Source of the DNA: Flagellimonas maritima
GTDB lineage: Bacteria > Bacteroidota > Bacteroidia > Flavobacteriales > Flavobacteriaceae
DNA: 64,000 bases
Reading direction: 5' to 3'
Assembly: GCF_003269425.1 (NCBI RefSeq)
Contig: NZ_CP030104.1
Span: 682,001-746,000, forward strand
The position numbers and the translations under genes were made by a program. Of the stretch, positions 9,261 to 16,775 are shown piece after piece (the first letter of the stretch is position 1; every line of letters starts with the position of its first letter). Under the pieces are notes generated by a model. It made no database searches, was not told the DNA's origin, and was given only the letters and a program-made list of their open reading frames with translations.

Positions 9261-9286
9261 TATTCGATACAAATATGTATCGAATA
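9261..9286. promoter_or_regulatory. Palindromic operator upstream of XRE regulator
   Basis: An 11-bp perfect inverted repeat, TATTCGATACA on the left and TGTATCGAATA on the right with a 4-nt AATA spacer, lies 29 bp before the ATG at 9316. Size, symmetry and position fit an autoregulatory operator for the XRE-type repressor downstream. Confidence 0.65.
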
Positions 9287-9315
9287 AACTTTGTGTTTTT
9301 CTCAAATTTTACTAA

Positions 9316-9687
9316 ATGGGAAAAATTAGCACTGCAGACATAGAACTAATAAATATCCAAATAGGTAGCTTGCTAAGACTAGCCAGATTAAGAAAGGGGC
9401 TTTCTCAACTTGATTTAGCACTTCTGATAAACTCAAACCCAACAATGATTGGAAGAATAGAAAGATTCAAAGGTAAAACCAGTTGGGAAAAAATTCTCGT
9501 CATCTGTAAAGAACTAGATTTTAATTTTTGTGAACTTTTTGAACTACGAAGCAAAGAATCTCTTTTGTCAGTCGTTGAAGAAACTTTGCAGTATGAGGAC
9601 AAACTTACCAAGGAAAAAATGAAGTTCTACGATTCCCTTAAAAGAGAAATTGAAGAAAAATTTAAGTTAGTCGGAAAAGGTCATTAA
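9316..9687 (+). CDS. XRE-family helix-turn-helix transcriptional regulator
   Basis: A 123-residue protein with a Cro/CI-type HTH at residues ~12-70 (IGSLLRLARLRKGLSQLDLALLI... NPTMIGRIERFKG) and a charged, probably coiled-coil C-terminal tail (KLTKEKMKFYDSLKREIEEKF). XRE proteins bind palindromic operators as dimers; the 26-bp palindrome directly upstream is the likely site. The gene is AT-rich compared with both flanks, in keeping with horizontal arrival. It may control the island or simply itself. The family call is secure; the partner genes are not known. Confidence 0.85.
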   Translation: MGKISTADIELINIQIGSLLRLARLRKGLSQLDLALLINSNPTMIGRIERFKGKTSWEKILVICKELDFNFCELFELRSKESLLSVVEETLQYEDKLTKEKMKFYDSLKREIEEKFKLVGKGH

Positions 9688-9906
9688 TTATATTTTAGCC
9701 TTACCCATTGAATTAGCACCATTTCCTTACAACATTTTTACTAAATATTCTTACATTTATATCTTATTCTCCCCCAAAGTTTATTGAACAAGATATCTGC
9801 TATGCCGTTTGATTAACGCAAAAACTTTGGTATGGCCCACAAAGTTGGTGGTATATACACAAGAAAGTTAAGTATATAAACAAGTTAGAGCTAATTTGAA
9901 AACATT
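9688..9906. other. AT-rich intergenic stretch
   Basis: About 220 bases between the XRE gene and the RNase H-like fragment. No terminator-like stem or gene is seen. Confidence 0.4.
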
Positions 9907-10170
9907 ATGCAAAGATTTGATTATCGTGCTATTTATATTCATTGTGATGGTTCAATGATGTACGATTCTCAATCTAGTGGTGGAATTGGATATGTGATTA
10001 AATTTCCTGAATACTTGGAGCTTGAAGATGTTTCAGAACACGACGGATATAATAGACTATTCGTAACTATGCACAACAATGACACACATCCACGGCCAAA
10101 TAGAATCCTTAAAAAGAATCCGGGAAACCTTGGACAAAAACGGGATTACTATATTCAATTCCGTTGGTGA
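9907..10170 (+). pseudogene. Truncated RNase H-like gene
   Basis: The first ~50 residues read like the start of an RNase HI-fold protein: YIHCDGSMMYDSQSSGGIGYV, where the DGS with its Asp and the GGIGYVI strand match the first two strands of the family. After about residue 50 the similarity stops, and the remaining frame (HNNDTHPRPNRILKK...) is simply the out-of-frame reading of the overlapping NERD gene. The downstream acidic residues of the RNase H active site (Glu, Asp, Asp) are missing, so the product cannot be active. The composition also changes here from AT-rich to more GC-rich. The most likely story is that the 3' part was deleted or replaced when the NERD-containing segment arrived. 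Confidence 0.6.
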
Positions 10171-11149
10171 TATACGCAGATTCCTTAAAAACTATGATAA
10201 TGAAAAAGAGGCACTGTTCTTTACCACCGAACGGGATTTTGACTTGGAGTTGGACACCCTTCAAGCAGAGGGGTTTCATCTTCAAAAGCACTATGACACC
10301 CTAAAAAGCCAAGCAGAAACAAAACTCAACGATAGGATAAACAACCTCAAAACCAAGTGCACAACCTTATCCGGCCCTGCCAAAAATGCCGTAATGGAAC
10401 TGCTGCATTGGTACCAACTCCAATGCTTCCTTGCCATCAAATTCCTGTTGGTAAAAAGCTTCAATAAAATCATCAAGGTTAAAACCCATAAAACACAAAA
10501 GCACCTGAAATTGGCCCTAGAAAGAATCAACCATTTTGCAATTAACAGACAAGAAATCATCTCTGCTCGCTGCAGCCCAAAATTTAAGGAACTTGAACAT
10601 GCAAAAACAACAGTCACTGCACTCGATAATTTGATTGCCGGGGCCATTGGTGAAAATCTGGTGGCCAAGGAACTGGAAAAGCTATCCGATGACTATGTAT
10701 TGATCAATGATTTTTCACTCTCTTTCGAAAAACCCATTTACAACAAAAAGGAGAATGACCGGATCTTCAGTATCCAGATCGACCACCTTTTAGTCACCCA
10801 TGCGGGTATCTTTATTATTGAAACCAAGAACTGGAGCAAGGCATCCGTCGCCAGAAATAACCTTAGGTCCCCAGTACAACAGATACAACGGGCTAATTTT
10901 GCCCTTTTTGTGCTCCTTAATGGCAACAAACAAGGAAACAGAGTATTGAAGCAACATCATTGGGGCCATAAGAAACTGACCATAAGAAGTATTGTGGCCA
11001 TGATCCACCACAGGCCCAAGGAACAGTTCAACTATGTCGCTATCAAAACCCTTAGGGAACTCAATGGGTATATAGAACGTTTTGAACCGATATTCGATAC
11101 ATCGGAGGTTCGCAGTATTGCGGATTATCTGATGGGGATAAAAAACTAG
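10079..11149 (+). CDS. NERD (nuclease-related) domain protein
   Basis: A 356-residue cytosolic protein. The N-terminal ~185 residues are helical and charged (coiled-coil-like, with a hydrophobic helix CFLAIKFLLVKSFNKIIKV). The NERD domain begins near AGAIGENLVAKELEKL and carries the restriction-endonuclease-like core IDHLLVTHAGIFIIETKNW (Asp, then ExK). NERD domains share a PD-(D/E)xK-like fold and occur in nucleases, helicases and defence or mobile-element cargo. Start 10079 is the first ATG of the frame and overlaps the RNase H-like fragment by 92 bp; no clear ribosome-binding site decides it. It stands alone, followed by the hip promoter region. Substrate is unknown; a DNA-damage or defence role is a guess. 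Confidence 0.8.
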   Translation: MTHIHGQIESLKRIRETLDKNGITIFNSVGDIRRFLKNYDNEKEALFFTTERDFDLELDTLQAEGFHLQKHYDTLKSQAETKLNDRINNLKTKCTTLSGPAKNAVMELLHWYQLQCFLAIKFLLVKSFNKIIKVKTHKTQKHLKLALERINHFAINRQEIISARCSPKFKELEHAKTTVTALDNLIAGAIGENLVAKELEKLSDDYVLINDFSLSFEKPIYNKKENDRIFSIQIDHLLVTHAGIFIIETKNWSKASVARNNLRSPVQQIQRANFALFVLLNGNKQGNRVLKQHHWGHKKLTIRSIVAMIHHRPKEQFNYVAIKTLRELNGYIERFEPIFDTSEVRSIADYLMGIKN

Positions 11150-11280
11150 GGAACAGGATTTCAGTTCCAGTCACCGTACATAGAAAGTATGCTATTGGAC
11201 CGTGCGCTGCAATCCCAATCGTTTTGCACAAACCAACTTCGTAGAGCCCCTTACGTTTAATCCCGTTATATTTCTTTTTT

Positions 11281-11379
11281 TTATATGCAAATACGTATAG
11301 TTTGATATTTTTAAACATTATTATATCTAATTACATATAATTTTGTAATTTTAAACGTTTTTATATTCAAAAGCATATA
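11281..11379 (+). promoter_or_regulatory. Three 40-bp-phased operator-like repeats and promoter of hipBST
   Basis: Three 18-bp near-palindromes of form TATATN-6 nt-C(A/G)TATA begin at 11282, 11322 and 11362, exactly 40 bp apart. The first two lie in 40-bp imperfect direct repeats (about 30 of 40 bases identical between 11281-11320 and 11321-11360). The third ends on the base before the hipB ATG (11380). A Bacteroidota -7 box, TAATTTTG (TAnnTTTG), sits at 11338-11345, at the edge of the second repeat. This fits cooperative binding of HipB dimers and autorepression. Confidence 0.75.
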
Positions 11380-11598
11380 ATGAAACGATTGGATACGTTT
11401 GTCAAACAACGAAGAAAAGAGGTCAACCTCACCCAGGAAGAATTTTCCGAGCGTGCGGGAGTGGCCCTGACCGTGGTACGTAAAATAGAACAGGGAAAGA
11501 CCAACCTGAACATGGACAAGGTCAATCTGGTCCTCCGCATGTTCGGTCATGAGCTTGCTCCCGTAAACCGTAAAGATTTGAATCATGAGGCAGGGTAA
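11380..11598 (+). CDS. hipB: HipB-like XRE antitoxin/repressor of a HipBST system
   Basis: A 72-residue HTH protein: VKQRRKEVNLTQEEFSERAG forms the first helices and LTVVRKIEQGKTNLNMDKVNLVL the recognition helix and support, the classic HipB/Cro arrangement; the tail ends GHELAPVNRKDLN. The stop overlaps the start of the next gene by 14 bp, showing translational coupling. In HipBST systems HipB is the DNA-binding member that represses the operon and holds the HipT-HipS complex. The three phased repeats directly upstream are its probable operators. The call rests on the gene order and motif and is strong. Confidence 0.9.
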   Translation: MKRLDTFVKQRRKEVNLTQEEFSERAGVALTVVRKIEQGKTNLNMDKVNLVLRMFGHELAPVNRKDLNHEAG

Positions 11599-11920
11599 GG
11601 TATTTTATAAAGACCAATGGGCAGGGGTAATCACTGAAACCGATGATGGGGACTATGTATTCCAGTACAGACCGGAATATGTAAGGGAACACCCCACCGA
11701 CTTCATCACCTTTACGATGCCCGTAAGTGAAACTCCGTATGTGGACAATCGCCTCTTTCCCTTTTTTGAAGGCTTGATTCCAGAAGGTTGGTTATTGGAC
11801 ATTGCTTCCAAAAACTGGAAGATCAACCCCAACGACCGTATGGGCCTTTTGTTGGCCTGTTGCCAAAACTGTATCGGGGCCGTAAGTGTTCAACCTATAA
11901 CCGAAACCGATGGCACATAG
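11585..11920 (+). CDS. hipS: HipS-like antitoxin (HipA N-terminal subdomain 1 protein)
   Basis: A 111-residue protein equal to the N-terminal subdomain of HipA kinases: GKVFYKDQWAGVITETDDGDYVFQY, the TDFITFTMPVSETPY strand pair, and the motif LFPFFEGLIPEGWLLDIAS, ending in LLACCQNCIGAVSV. In standard HipA it is fused to the kinase; here it is a separate gene, which defines the tripartite HipBST class in which HipS is the antitoxin that neutralises HipT. It overlaps hipB by 14 bp and hipT by 11 bp. An alternative view, that a frameshift split one hipA gene, is unlikely because both halves have proper starts and overlaps and the kinase half begins with its own cysteine-rich segment. Confidence 0.88.
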   Translation: MRQGKVFYKDQWAGVITETDDGDYVFQYRPEYVREHPTDFITFTMPVSETPYVDNRLFPFFEGLIPEGWLLDIASKNWKINPNDRMGLLLACCQNCIGAVSVQPITETDGT

Positions 11921-12851
11921 ATGTCTTTACTGTTATAAAGCCGTGGAGGCAGGAACCGATTTCCATCAAAAATGTTCCCAGGAATTCTTTGGCACCCCTG
12001 CTCCCCCGCATATTCCATATACCTTGGACCAAATGGATGAATTGGCCAAGAATGTGGTGGAACGCAGTATTGCCGTACCCGGTGTACAACCCAAATTGTC
12101 CCTTTCCCTGATCCGACGAACCAAAGCGGAATCGGACAATAGATTGACCGTGGTAGGTGCCTTGGGGGGACAGTTTATTTTCAAGCCCCCTTCGGAAAAG
12201 TATCCGGAAATGCCGGAAAACGAACATCTTACCATGTGTATGGCCGAGCAGTTCGGCATCCGTGTGGTCCCCAGTTCCTTGATCCGTTTGGCATCGGGGG
12301 AGCTCTCCTATATCACCAAACGTATTGACCGGACCGAGGATGGGCAAAAAATCCATATGATTGATATGTTCCAGATTACCGAGGCCTTTGACAAGTACAA
12401 GAGTTCCATGGAGAAAGTGGGCAAGGCACTGGATACCTATTCGAGCAATACCCTCTTGGACAAGGTGCTCTATTTTGAACTGGCGCTCTTCTGTTTTTTG
12501 ACAGGAAACAATGACATGCACCTCAAAAACTTTTCCATGACCGAAAGTCCCTCGGGATGGGTCTTGGCCAAGGCTTATGACCTATTGAACGTAACCATTG
12601 TCCTGCCAGAGGACACCGAAGAACTGGCCCTCACCATCTGTGGTAAAAAAAAGAAGCTCAAGCGCAGTGATTTTGAACAATTGGGCCAAGATCTGGGACT
12701 CACCCAGAAACAGATCGAGGGTACATTTGACCGGATGGCCAAAAATAGGGATACGGCAATGTCTTTGGTGGAAGATTCCTTTCTTTCCAAAAAAATGAAG
12801 GCCGCATACGTGGCCGTATTGGAGAAGCGTTATGCACAACTGGAACTATAG
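11910..12851 (+). CDS. hipT: HipT-like serine/threonine kinase toxin
   Basis: A 313-residue HipA-like kinase lacking the N-terminal HipS-type subdomain. It begins with a small cysteine cluster (CLYC at 5-8, FHQKC at 18-22). The loop GVQPKLSLS holds the two-serine SxS motif (S64, S66) typical of HipT autophosphorylation. K92 (FIFKPPS) is the likely ATP-contacting Lys; GNNDMHLKNF gives the catalytic Asp D202; AYDLL gives the metal-binding Asp D224. HipA-family kinases inactivate translation enzymes (glutamyl- or tryptophanyl-tRNA synthetase in studied cases); the target here is not known. All key residues are present, so the toxin should be active. It converges with the coupling-protein gene, whose stop is 13 bp away. 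Confidence 0.92.
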   Translation: MAHRCLYCYKAVEAGTDFHQKCSQEFFGTPAPPHIPYTLDQMDELAKNVVERSIAVPGVQPKLSLSLIRRTKAESDNRLTVVGALGGQFIFKPPSEKYPEMPENEHLTMCMAEQFGIRVVPSSLIRLASGELSYITKRIDRTEDGQKIHMIDMFQITEAFDKYKSSMEKVGKALDTYSSNTLLDKVLYFELALFCFLTGNNDMHLKNFSMTESPSGWVLAKAYDLLNVTIVLPEDTEELALTICGKKKKLKRSDFEQLGQDLGLTQKQIEGTFDRMAKNRDTAMSLVEDSFLSKKMKAAYVAVLEKRYAQLEL

Positions 12852-12864
12852 GTCCAAAGCTTCC

Positions 12865-14451
12865 CTATTGAAATATCGACTTGATTTCCCCATGCACCTT
12901 TAGGTAATGCTGCTCCAAATCCTTTTCCGTAACCTTTAAAGGTTTGGGCAATTCCCTACTAATCTTCGGTTTTGGAAACCGTACCTTCCGATCCTTCCCG
13001 TCCGCAAAGACCACGAACTCTCCCTGCTTCAACCGAAAGAACACCTCGGCCCTCCGCTTGGAGACTTCCTTTTCCCCTTCGGTGATCCGTCGTTCCAGAC
13101 TCAGCCCTGAACTTTTGCTCACGCTCCGTGTGGGGCGTTTAACAATCTCAAAAAAACGTTCATAGTATTTGGCGGTATCGGGATTGTTCACCTTACCGAA
13201 AAACTGATAGGACAGATTGGATAGAATCGCCTTACTGGCCTTTTCGCCGTACATCATATCGTTCTGAATCTTGTCCTGCAGCACATAAAGGCTAACAATA
13301 TCATAGCTCCTCAAAGTAGCCGGTATCCGGTGCATGTTCAGTAGCCTAAGCGTCGAAGCCTCTTCCAACAACATAAATGAGGGCTTCCGGTGTCTCTGGG
13401 ACATTTGTTTGGAAATGGTATGGATAATGGTGGCGATCACTGGTGAGAGCGAGGCGTCCTTTTGCGGATTGTTCACCAGGGCAATGACAGCAGGGTTCTC
13501 GGGGTTATTGATATCCAAGGGAATCTCATCCGCGGACAGTACCGTGAATATCTTCCGGGTACTGATCTTTTTGATGGCATTGGCCAAGGTGCTCAGTACC
13601 CCTGCAGTCTGCCGCTCCGACCCCACCCCGCTGATAAAGGCATCGGCCATGGCCCGAGAGGTAATGTTGCCCCGTAGGAACTTGATCAGGCTCTTGATGC
13701 CCAACTGCTGGTAAAGGGCCATCAGGTGGGGCAAGGTACAATAATCGGGATAGTCCTTTTTCAATCGCCAAATCAACCCACTGATCAGCCCTTCCGCGGC
13801 ATCCTTAAAAAAGCGGGAGGTGCTGTTCTCGTCGGAATCCCTAAGCTCCATAAGGTTTTCCAAAAGGACCCGGGAGACCTCGTGCACACTTTCCTCATCG
13901 GGCAGGTACCTTGGGGCTATGGGGTTCACCCGGTTATAAATAGGGTCAAAGGATACGATATGGAAAGGCACTTTTGTATCTTCCCACAACGGACAGGCCA
14001 TTTCCGTTATCTCAAAATCCTTGTAATCATGGATGATTCCGGAAAAGTCCTCCTTTTGAAAATGCGTCAAAAACCCATAGATAACACTTTCAGTCTTCCC
14101 GCTCCCCGCAGAGGCGATCACAGAAACTCCCCGACGGATGTTCCCAAGAACCAAGGGACGGCCACGGACTTTCAATTTCACTTGAAAGACCTTGGATTCT
14201 TTTTGGGATTCATCACCACTTCCCACCAAACCAAAAATAACGGTATGTATGAACAAAAGAGGTGCCCATAACAGCATCAGACCCTTCAACAAACCTTCCA
14301 TACCCCATAACGCCCAATTGATTGTGGCCAATAGCACTAAAATGAGTGGTACCACAGCACCTCCATACTTCACAAATCTAATCGCAGCATAGGAAATCCC
14401 GCTCCCAAAAGACAGCGCCACCATAATTTGTATCCATCCAATATCTTCCAT
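12865..14451 (-). CDS. VirD4/TraG-type conjugative coupling ATPase (MobC-like)
   Basis: A 528-residue membrane ATPase. The N-terminus has three or four hydrophobic helices (about residues 7-25, 33-50, 54-76). The ATPase core has Walker A ASAGSGKTE (~113-121) and a Walker B-like strand SFMLLEEAST (~355-365), with a TraM-recognition/TraG-type C-terminus (ILSNLSYQFFGKVNNPDTAKYYE). Coupling proteins bring the relaxase-DNA complex to a mating channel. It is the last gene of the mobilization unit, 9 bp after the relaxase gene. Bacteroidota mobilizable elements often carry their own coupling protein of this kind. No mating-pair genes are in the window, so it would need a helper. Confidence 0.85.
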   Translation of the reverse strand: MEDIGWIQIMVALSFGSGISYAAIRFVKYGGAVVPLILVLLATINWALWGMEGLLKGLMLLWAPLLFIHTVIFGLVGSGDESQKESKVFQVKLKVRGRPLVLGNIRRGVSVIASAGSGKTESVIYGFLTHFQKEDFSGIIHDYKDFEITEMACPLWEDTKVPFHIVSFDPIYNRVNPIAPRYLPDEESVHEVSRVLLENLMELRDSDENSTSRFFKDAAEGLISGLIWRLKKDYPDYCTLPHLMALYQQLGIKSLIKFLRGNITSRAMADAFISGVGSERQTAGVLSTLANAIKKISTRKIFTVLSADEIPLDINNPENPAVIALVNNPQKDASLSPVIATIIHTISKQMSQRHRKPSFMLLEEASTLRLLNMHRIPATLRSYDIVSLYVLQDKIQNDMMYGEKASKAILSNLSYQFFGKVNNPDTAKYYERFFEIVKRPTRSVSKSSGLSLERRITEGEKEVSKRRAEVFFRLKQGEFVVFADGKDRKVRFPKPKISRELPKPLKVTEKDLEQHYLKVHGEIKSIFQ

Positions 14452-14460
14452 ACCTCAGTT

Positions 14461-15480
14461 TTAAATCCCTATCGTTCCTGATTCCATGGCCTTTCCGATA
14501 CCTCTTTTTAATTGCATCAGGGCTTTATAGGCCAACTGTACCTTATTGCCAGGGATGGTGGGTACACGTACCCCTGCCTTGAAGAGCAATTGGCGCGCCA
14601 CCTGCTTCTCACTGGTCGGAAGGCCCAACAACAGGGCAAAAAAGCGTTTGGGATCTTTGTCCAAGAGGTTACGGGCATGATAGGTCTCCACAAAGTTCCT
14701 GCGGTATCCAAAATGCTTGTCAAAGGTCTTTTCGGCGGCCCGAAAGAATTGATCCCGATCAAATCCCTGCTTTTCCCTTTTCCCATTGAGGATGGTCTCA
14801 GAGGTCTTGAACTTGGATCCCGGGGAAAGGCTATGGGCATTGGTCACATCCTTACGGCTGACAATAATATGTATATGGCTCTGGTGGCCTTCCTTTGCCA
14901 TTCCGGGTACGATACGTTTTCCGTTTTGTTGGTGGGGCGCATCTCTTTCCAATACCTGTACCTTGTCCTGAAGCCGTTTGATATTTCCTTGCCCTTCCAC
15001 ACGCTCCATATCCCTGATCTGGTGTTTGAGTTCCAAAATTTGGGTGGCAAAGGGCTGGTTCTCTCGCACCTCACGGTCCCGTTCGGAAAAAGTCCGTTCC
15101 CGCTCCAACTTGGCGAAATACAATATATCCTTGACGGTCACCTCCCTGTCCCGATAAAAGGATGCTGCATAGGCTTTCATGAGTTTCCGGGCATAGTGTT
15201 TCAATTTCTCCGGATTGTCTCCGATATGTTTGAGTTCCCTTTGCGAGGGACTGATAACCAAGGAATAGAACTTGGGGTCCCGTTTCCCAAGCTTAGCAGT
15301 GTTGGCATCGATCTCGGCTATGACCCTTTCGGCATCAATATTGTTTTCCTCTTGATTGAAGTACAGCTCTTGCCCATCCATGGATTTGCCTTCATTTTCC
15401 TTTTCCAGGTAGTTGACAAAGTCCTGGACACTTCCCCGAAAATTGTCCCCCAATTGTTGTCGTGTTATAGCGATGTACAT
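14461..15480 (-). CDS. MobB/DUF5712-family relaxase
   Basis: A 339-residue relaxase. The N-terminus MYIAITRQQL...VNYLEKEN contains a candidate catalytic Tyr (Y24), and the histidine triad GHQSHIHIIVSRKD (H199, H202, H204) coordinates the metal for nicking. A coiled-coil rich region (residues ~125-185) precedes the triad. The family is the flavobacterial MobB-type relaxase group, also listed as DUF5712. The protein would nick oriT and lead the strand in transfer. It begins 2 bp from the stop of the BfmA-like gene, in one operon with the coupling ATPase. The long open frame on the opposite strand (14512-15981) is a shadow. Confidence 0.85.
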   Translation of the reverse strand: MYIAITRQQLGDNFRGSVQDFVNYLEKENEGKSMDGQELYFNQEENNIDAERVIAEIDANTAKLGKRDPKFYSLVISPSQRELKHIGDNPEKLKHYARKLMKAYAASFYRDREVTVKDILYFAKLERERTFSERDREVRENQPFATQILELKHQIRDMERVEGQGNIKRLQDKVQVLERDAPHQQNGKRIVPGMAKEGHQSHIHIIVSRKDVTNAHSLSPGSKFKTSETILNGKREKQGFDRDQFFRAAEKTFDKHFGYRRNFVETYHARNLLDKDPKRFFALLLGLPTSEKQVARQLLFKAGVRVPTIPGNKVQLAYKALMQLKRGIGKAMESGTIGI

Positions 15481-15482
15481 AC

Positions 15483-16067
15483 CTATAGGTTTTTGAGTTT
15501 TGTACGGTATTTTTCAATGGCCCCAGAGTTTAGGTCCAACTTGAGGTGGTCTTTTCCAAATCGGTTCTTCACAACGGACACTTGGTTCAGGACATATGTA
15601 AAATCCTTCTTCAAGGCTTCCATTTGCTCTTCCAATCGGTCATACCGGATCTTGGGGACGGTAATTTCCATGTCCCATGGTTCGTGTTCCTCGGGTTGTT
15701 TGGTCTCCGTCAACTGTTGCTCGATAAAATCAAAGTCCCCTTCCCATTCCTCCCCTTCGGACTCCAGTTCCTGTTCAAATAGGGCCTGTATCATGCTGAC
15801 CGTGGGCAATGTCTGCTCCTTTTCGATACTCCGCATGATGGCGACCATGGCGTTGAAACGGCGTTTAATCAAATGTTTAAGGCTGGCAATGGTCTCGTGC
15901 ATCCGCTCATCTGGTGAAATCCCATTATGTTCAAAGAACTCCACCATAGCAAGCATCGTCATGGACAGTGACTTTCCCTGACGTTTTGAAAAGCTTTTGA
16001 ACTTCTTGAGCACTGAGCTTTTGATACCCACTGTCCGAAATCGTTCCTTTTCGTATCCCTTATCCAT
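15483..16067 (-). CDS. BfmA/BtgA-family mobilization accessory protein
   Basis: A 194-residue protein with an N-terminal ribbon-helix-helix-like segment (RTVGIKSSVLKKFKSFSKRQGKSLSMTMLAMVEFF written here only by its ends: RTVGIKSS at 11-18 and TMLAMVEFF near 42), a helical middle and a predicted coiled-coil tail (RLEEQMEALKKDFTYVL). The family helps assemble the relaxosome at oriT in Bacteroides mobilizable transposons. It is the first gene of the mob operon, and its upstream 500 bp hold several inverted repeats suited to an oriT. Confidence 0.85.
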   Translation of the reverse strand: MDKGYEKERFRTVGIKSSVLKKFKSFSKRQGKSLSMTMLAMVEFFEHNGISPDERMHETIASLKHLIKRRFNAMVAIMRSIEKEQTLPTVSMIQALFEQELESEGEEWEGDFDFIEQQLTETKQPEEHEPWDMEITVPKIRYDRLEEQMEALKKDFTYVLNQVSVVKNRFGKDHLKLDLNSGAIEKYRTKLKNL

Positions 16068-16515
16068 TTTTAGCTTAAAAATTCCTTGGTTTTACTAGGT
16101 TGAGAGCACTTTTATGCTAAAAACCTCTTGCCATCATTTTCAACAATACCCCAAACCATCAATAAACAGAGGCCTTACGGAGTAATCATGATCGGTAGCG
16201 CTGCGCGAGCACGCTACCCTCTTGCTTCTCCTTTTTGCCCCGCAGGACCAAAAAGCAGCGCACAACCTGGTTTGAAAACCAGTTGCATCGGTTCTAAAAA
16301 TCTTTTGTTTGTACGGGCTTTGGGAAAGTCAAATCGGTCCACCGTTGGGATTAAAATCCAATGCCGTACATGTGTCATAGTACCACCACATAAATGTAGC
16401 GACTAACCCACTAAGACAAAAACACATAGTAAGCACATTTGGTAGGGTTTTGCATCAAATATTATGTGAACATCATTTTGGGAAATCCAAAACGTCAGCT
16501 ATTGACCGAATGACC
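16068..16515. other. Non-coding region with candidate oriT hairpins
   Basis: No believable gene: an open frame at 16128-16406 (+) has no domain or start signal. Two perfect inverted repeats stand out: GGTAGCG/CGCTACC (16194-16200 and 16212-16218, GC-rich loop) and CTGGTTT/AAACCAG (16267-16273 and 16276-16282, 2-nt loop). Their place directly upstream of the BfmA-relaxase-coupling operon is where an origin of transfer is expected. The nick site cannot be defined from sequence. Confidence 0.45.
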
Positions 16516-16541
16516 AAAAAAAAGACCCTCTTTTGAGAGCC
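16516..16541 (-). terminator. Rho-independent terminator of the ssb-JAMM-small protein unit
   Basis: On the minus strand a 7-bp stem (two G-U pairs; GGCTCTC with GAGGGTC) and an AAAA loop are followed by eight U. It lies 17 bases after the stop of the 55-aa gene. Confidence 0.7.
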
Positions 16542-16557
16542 TTTTCTACGACCATTC

Positions 16558-16725
16558 CTACTGGAAGTCTTCGGGCATTGTTTGCTCCTTGGTGTATTCA
16601 AATCGGAAGACCCCAAGGTTGATGACCAACAAAAAGACCTTTTCTGCATTGCTCTCCTTTTTGGTTTGATGTCCCTGCCGTTTTCTGGCCGGGATTTCCA
16701 GCACTTTTCTTATACGGGTTTGCAT
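16558..16725 (-). CDS. 55-residue basic hypothetical protein of the mobilization module
   Basis: A short open frame on the minus strand starting ATG at 16725 and stopping TAG at 16558. The product starts MQTRIRKVLEIPARKRQGHQ and ends with a strand-like KVFLLVINLGVFRFEYTKE segment followed by TMPEDFQ. It has strong basic charge in the first half and a hydrophobic strand in the second. It lies 50 bp after the JAMM-protein gene and just before a terminator, so it belongs to that transcript. No domain is recognised; a DNA-contacting accessory role would be a guess. Confidence 0.55.
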   Translation of the reverse strand: MQTRIRKVLEIPARKRQGHQTKKESNAEKVFLLVINLGVFRFEYTKEQTMPEDFQ

Positions 16726-16775
16726 GATTTCTGATTTCTAGTTTCTATTTTATGATTTCATCCAAAACGGGCAGC

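Noticed and set aside
11585..12851. Possible frameshifted single hipA gene
   Set aside because: Both parts have their own start, overlap cleanly and the kinase part starts with an extra Cys cluster; this matches known tripartite HipBST layout.
14512..15981. Long 489-codon open frame opposite the relaxase and BfmA-like genes
   Set aside because: No domain or signal; it is antisense to two well-supported coding genes that show clear family motifs.
16128..16406. 92-codon frame in the presumed oriT region
   Set aside because: Covers two perfect inverted repeats and shows no protein signature.
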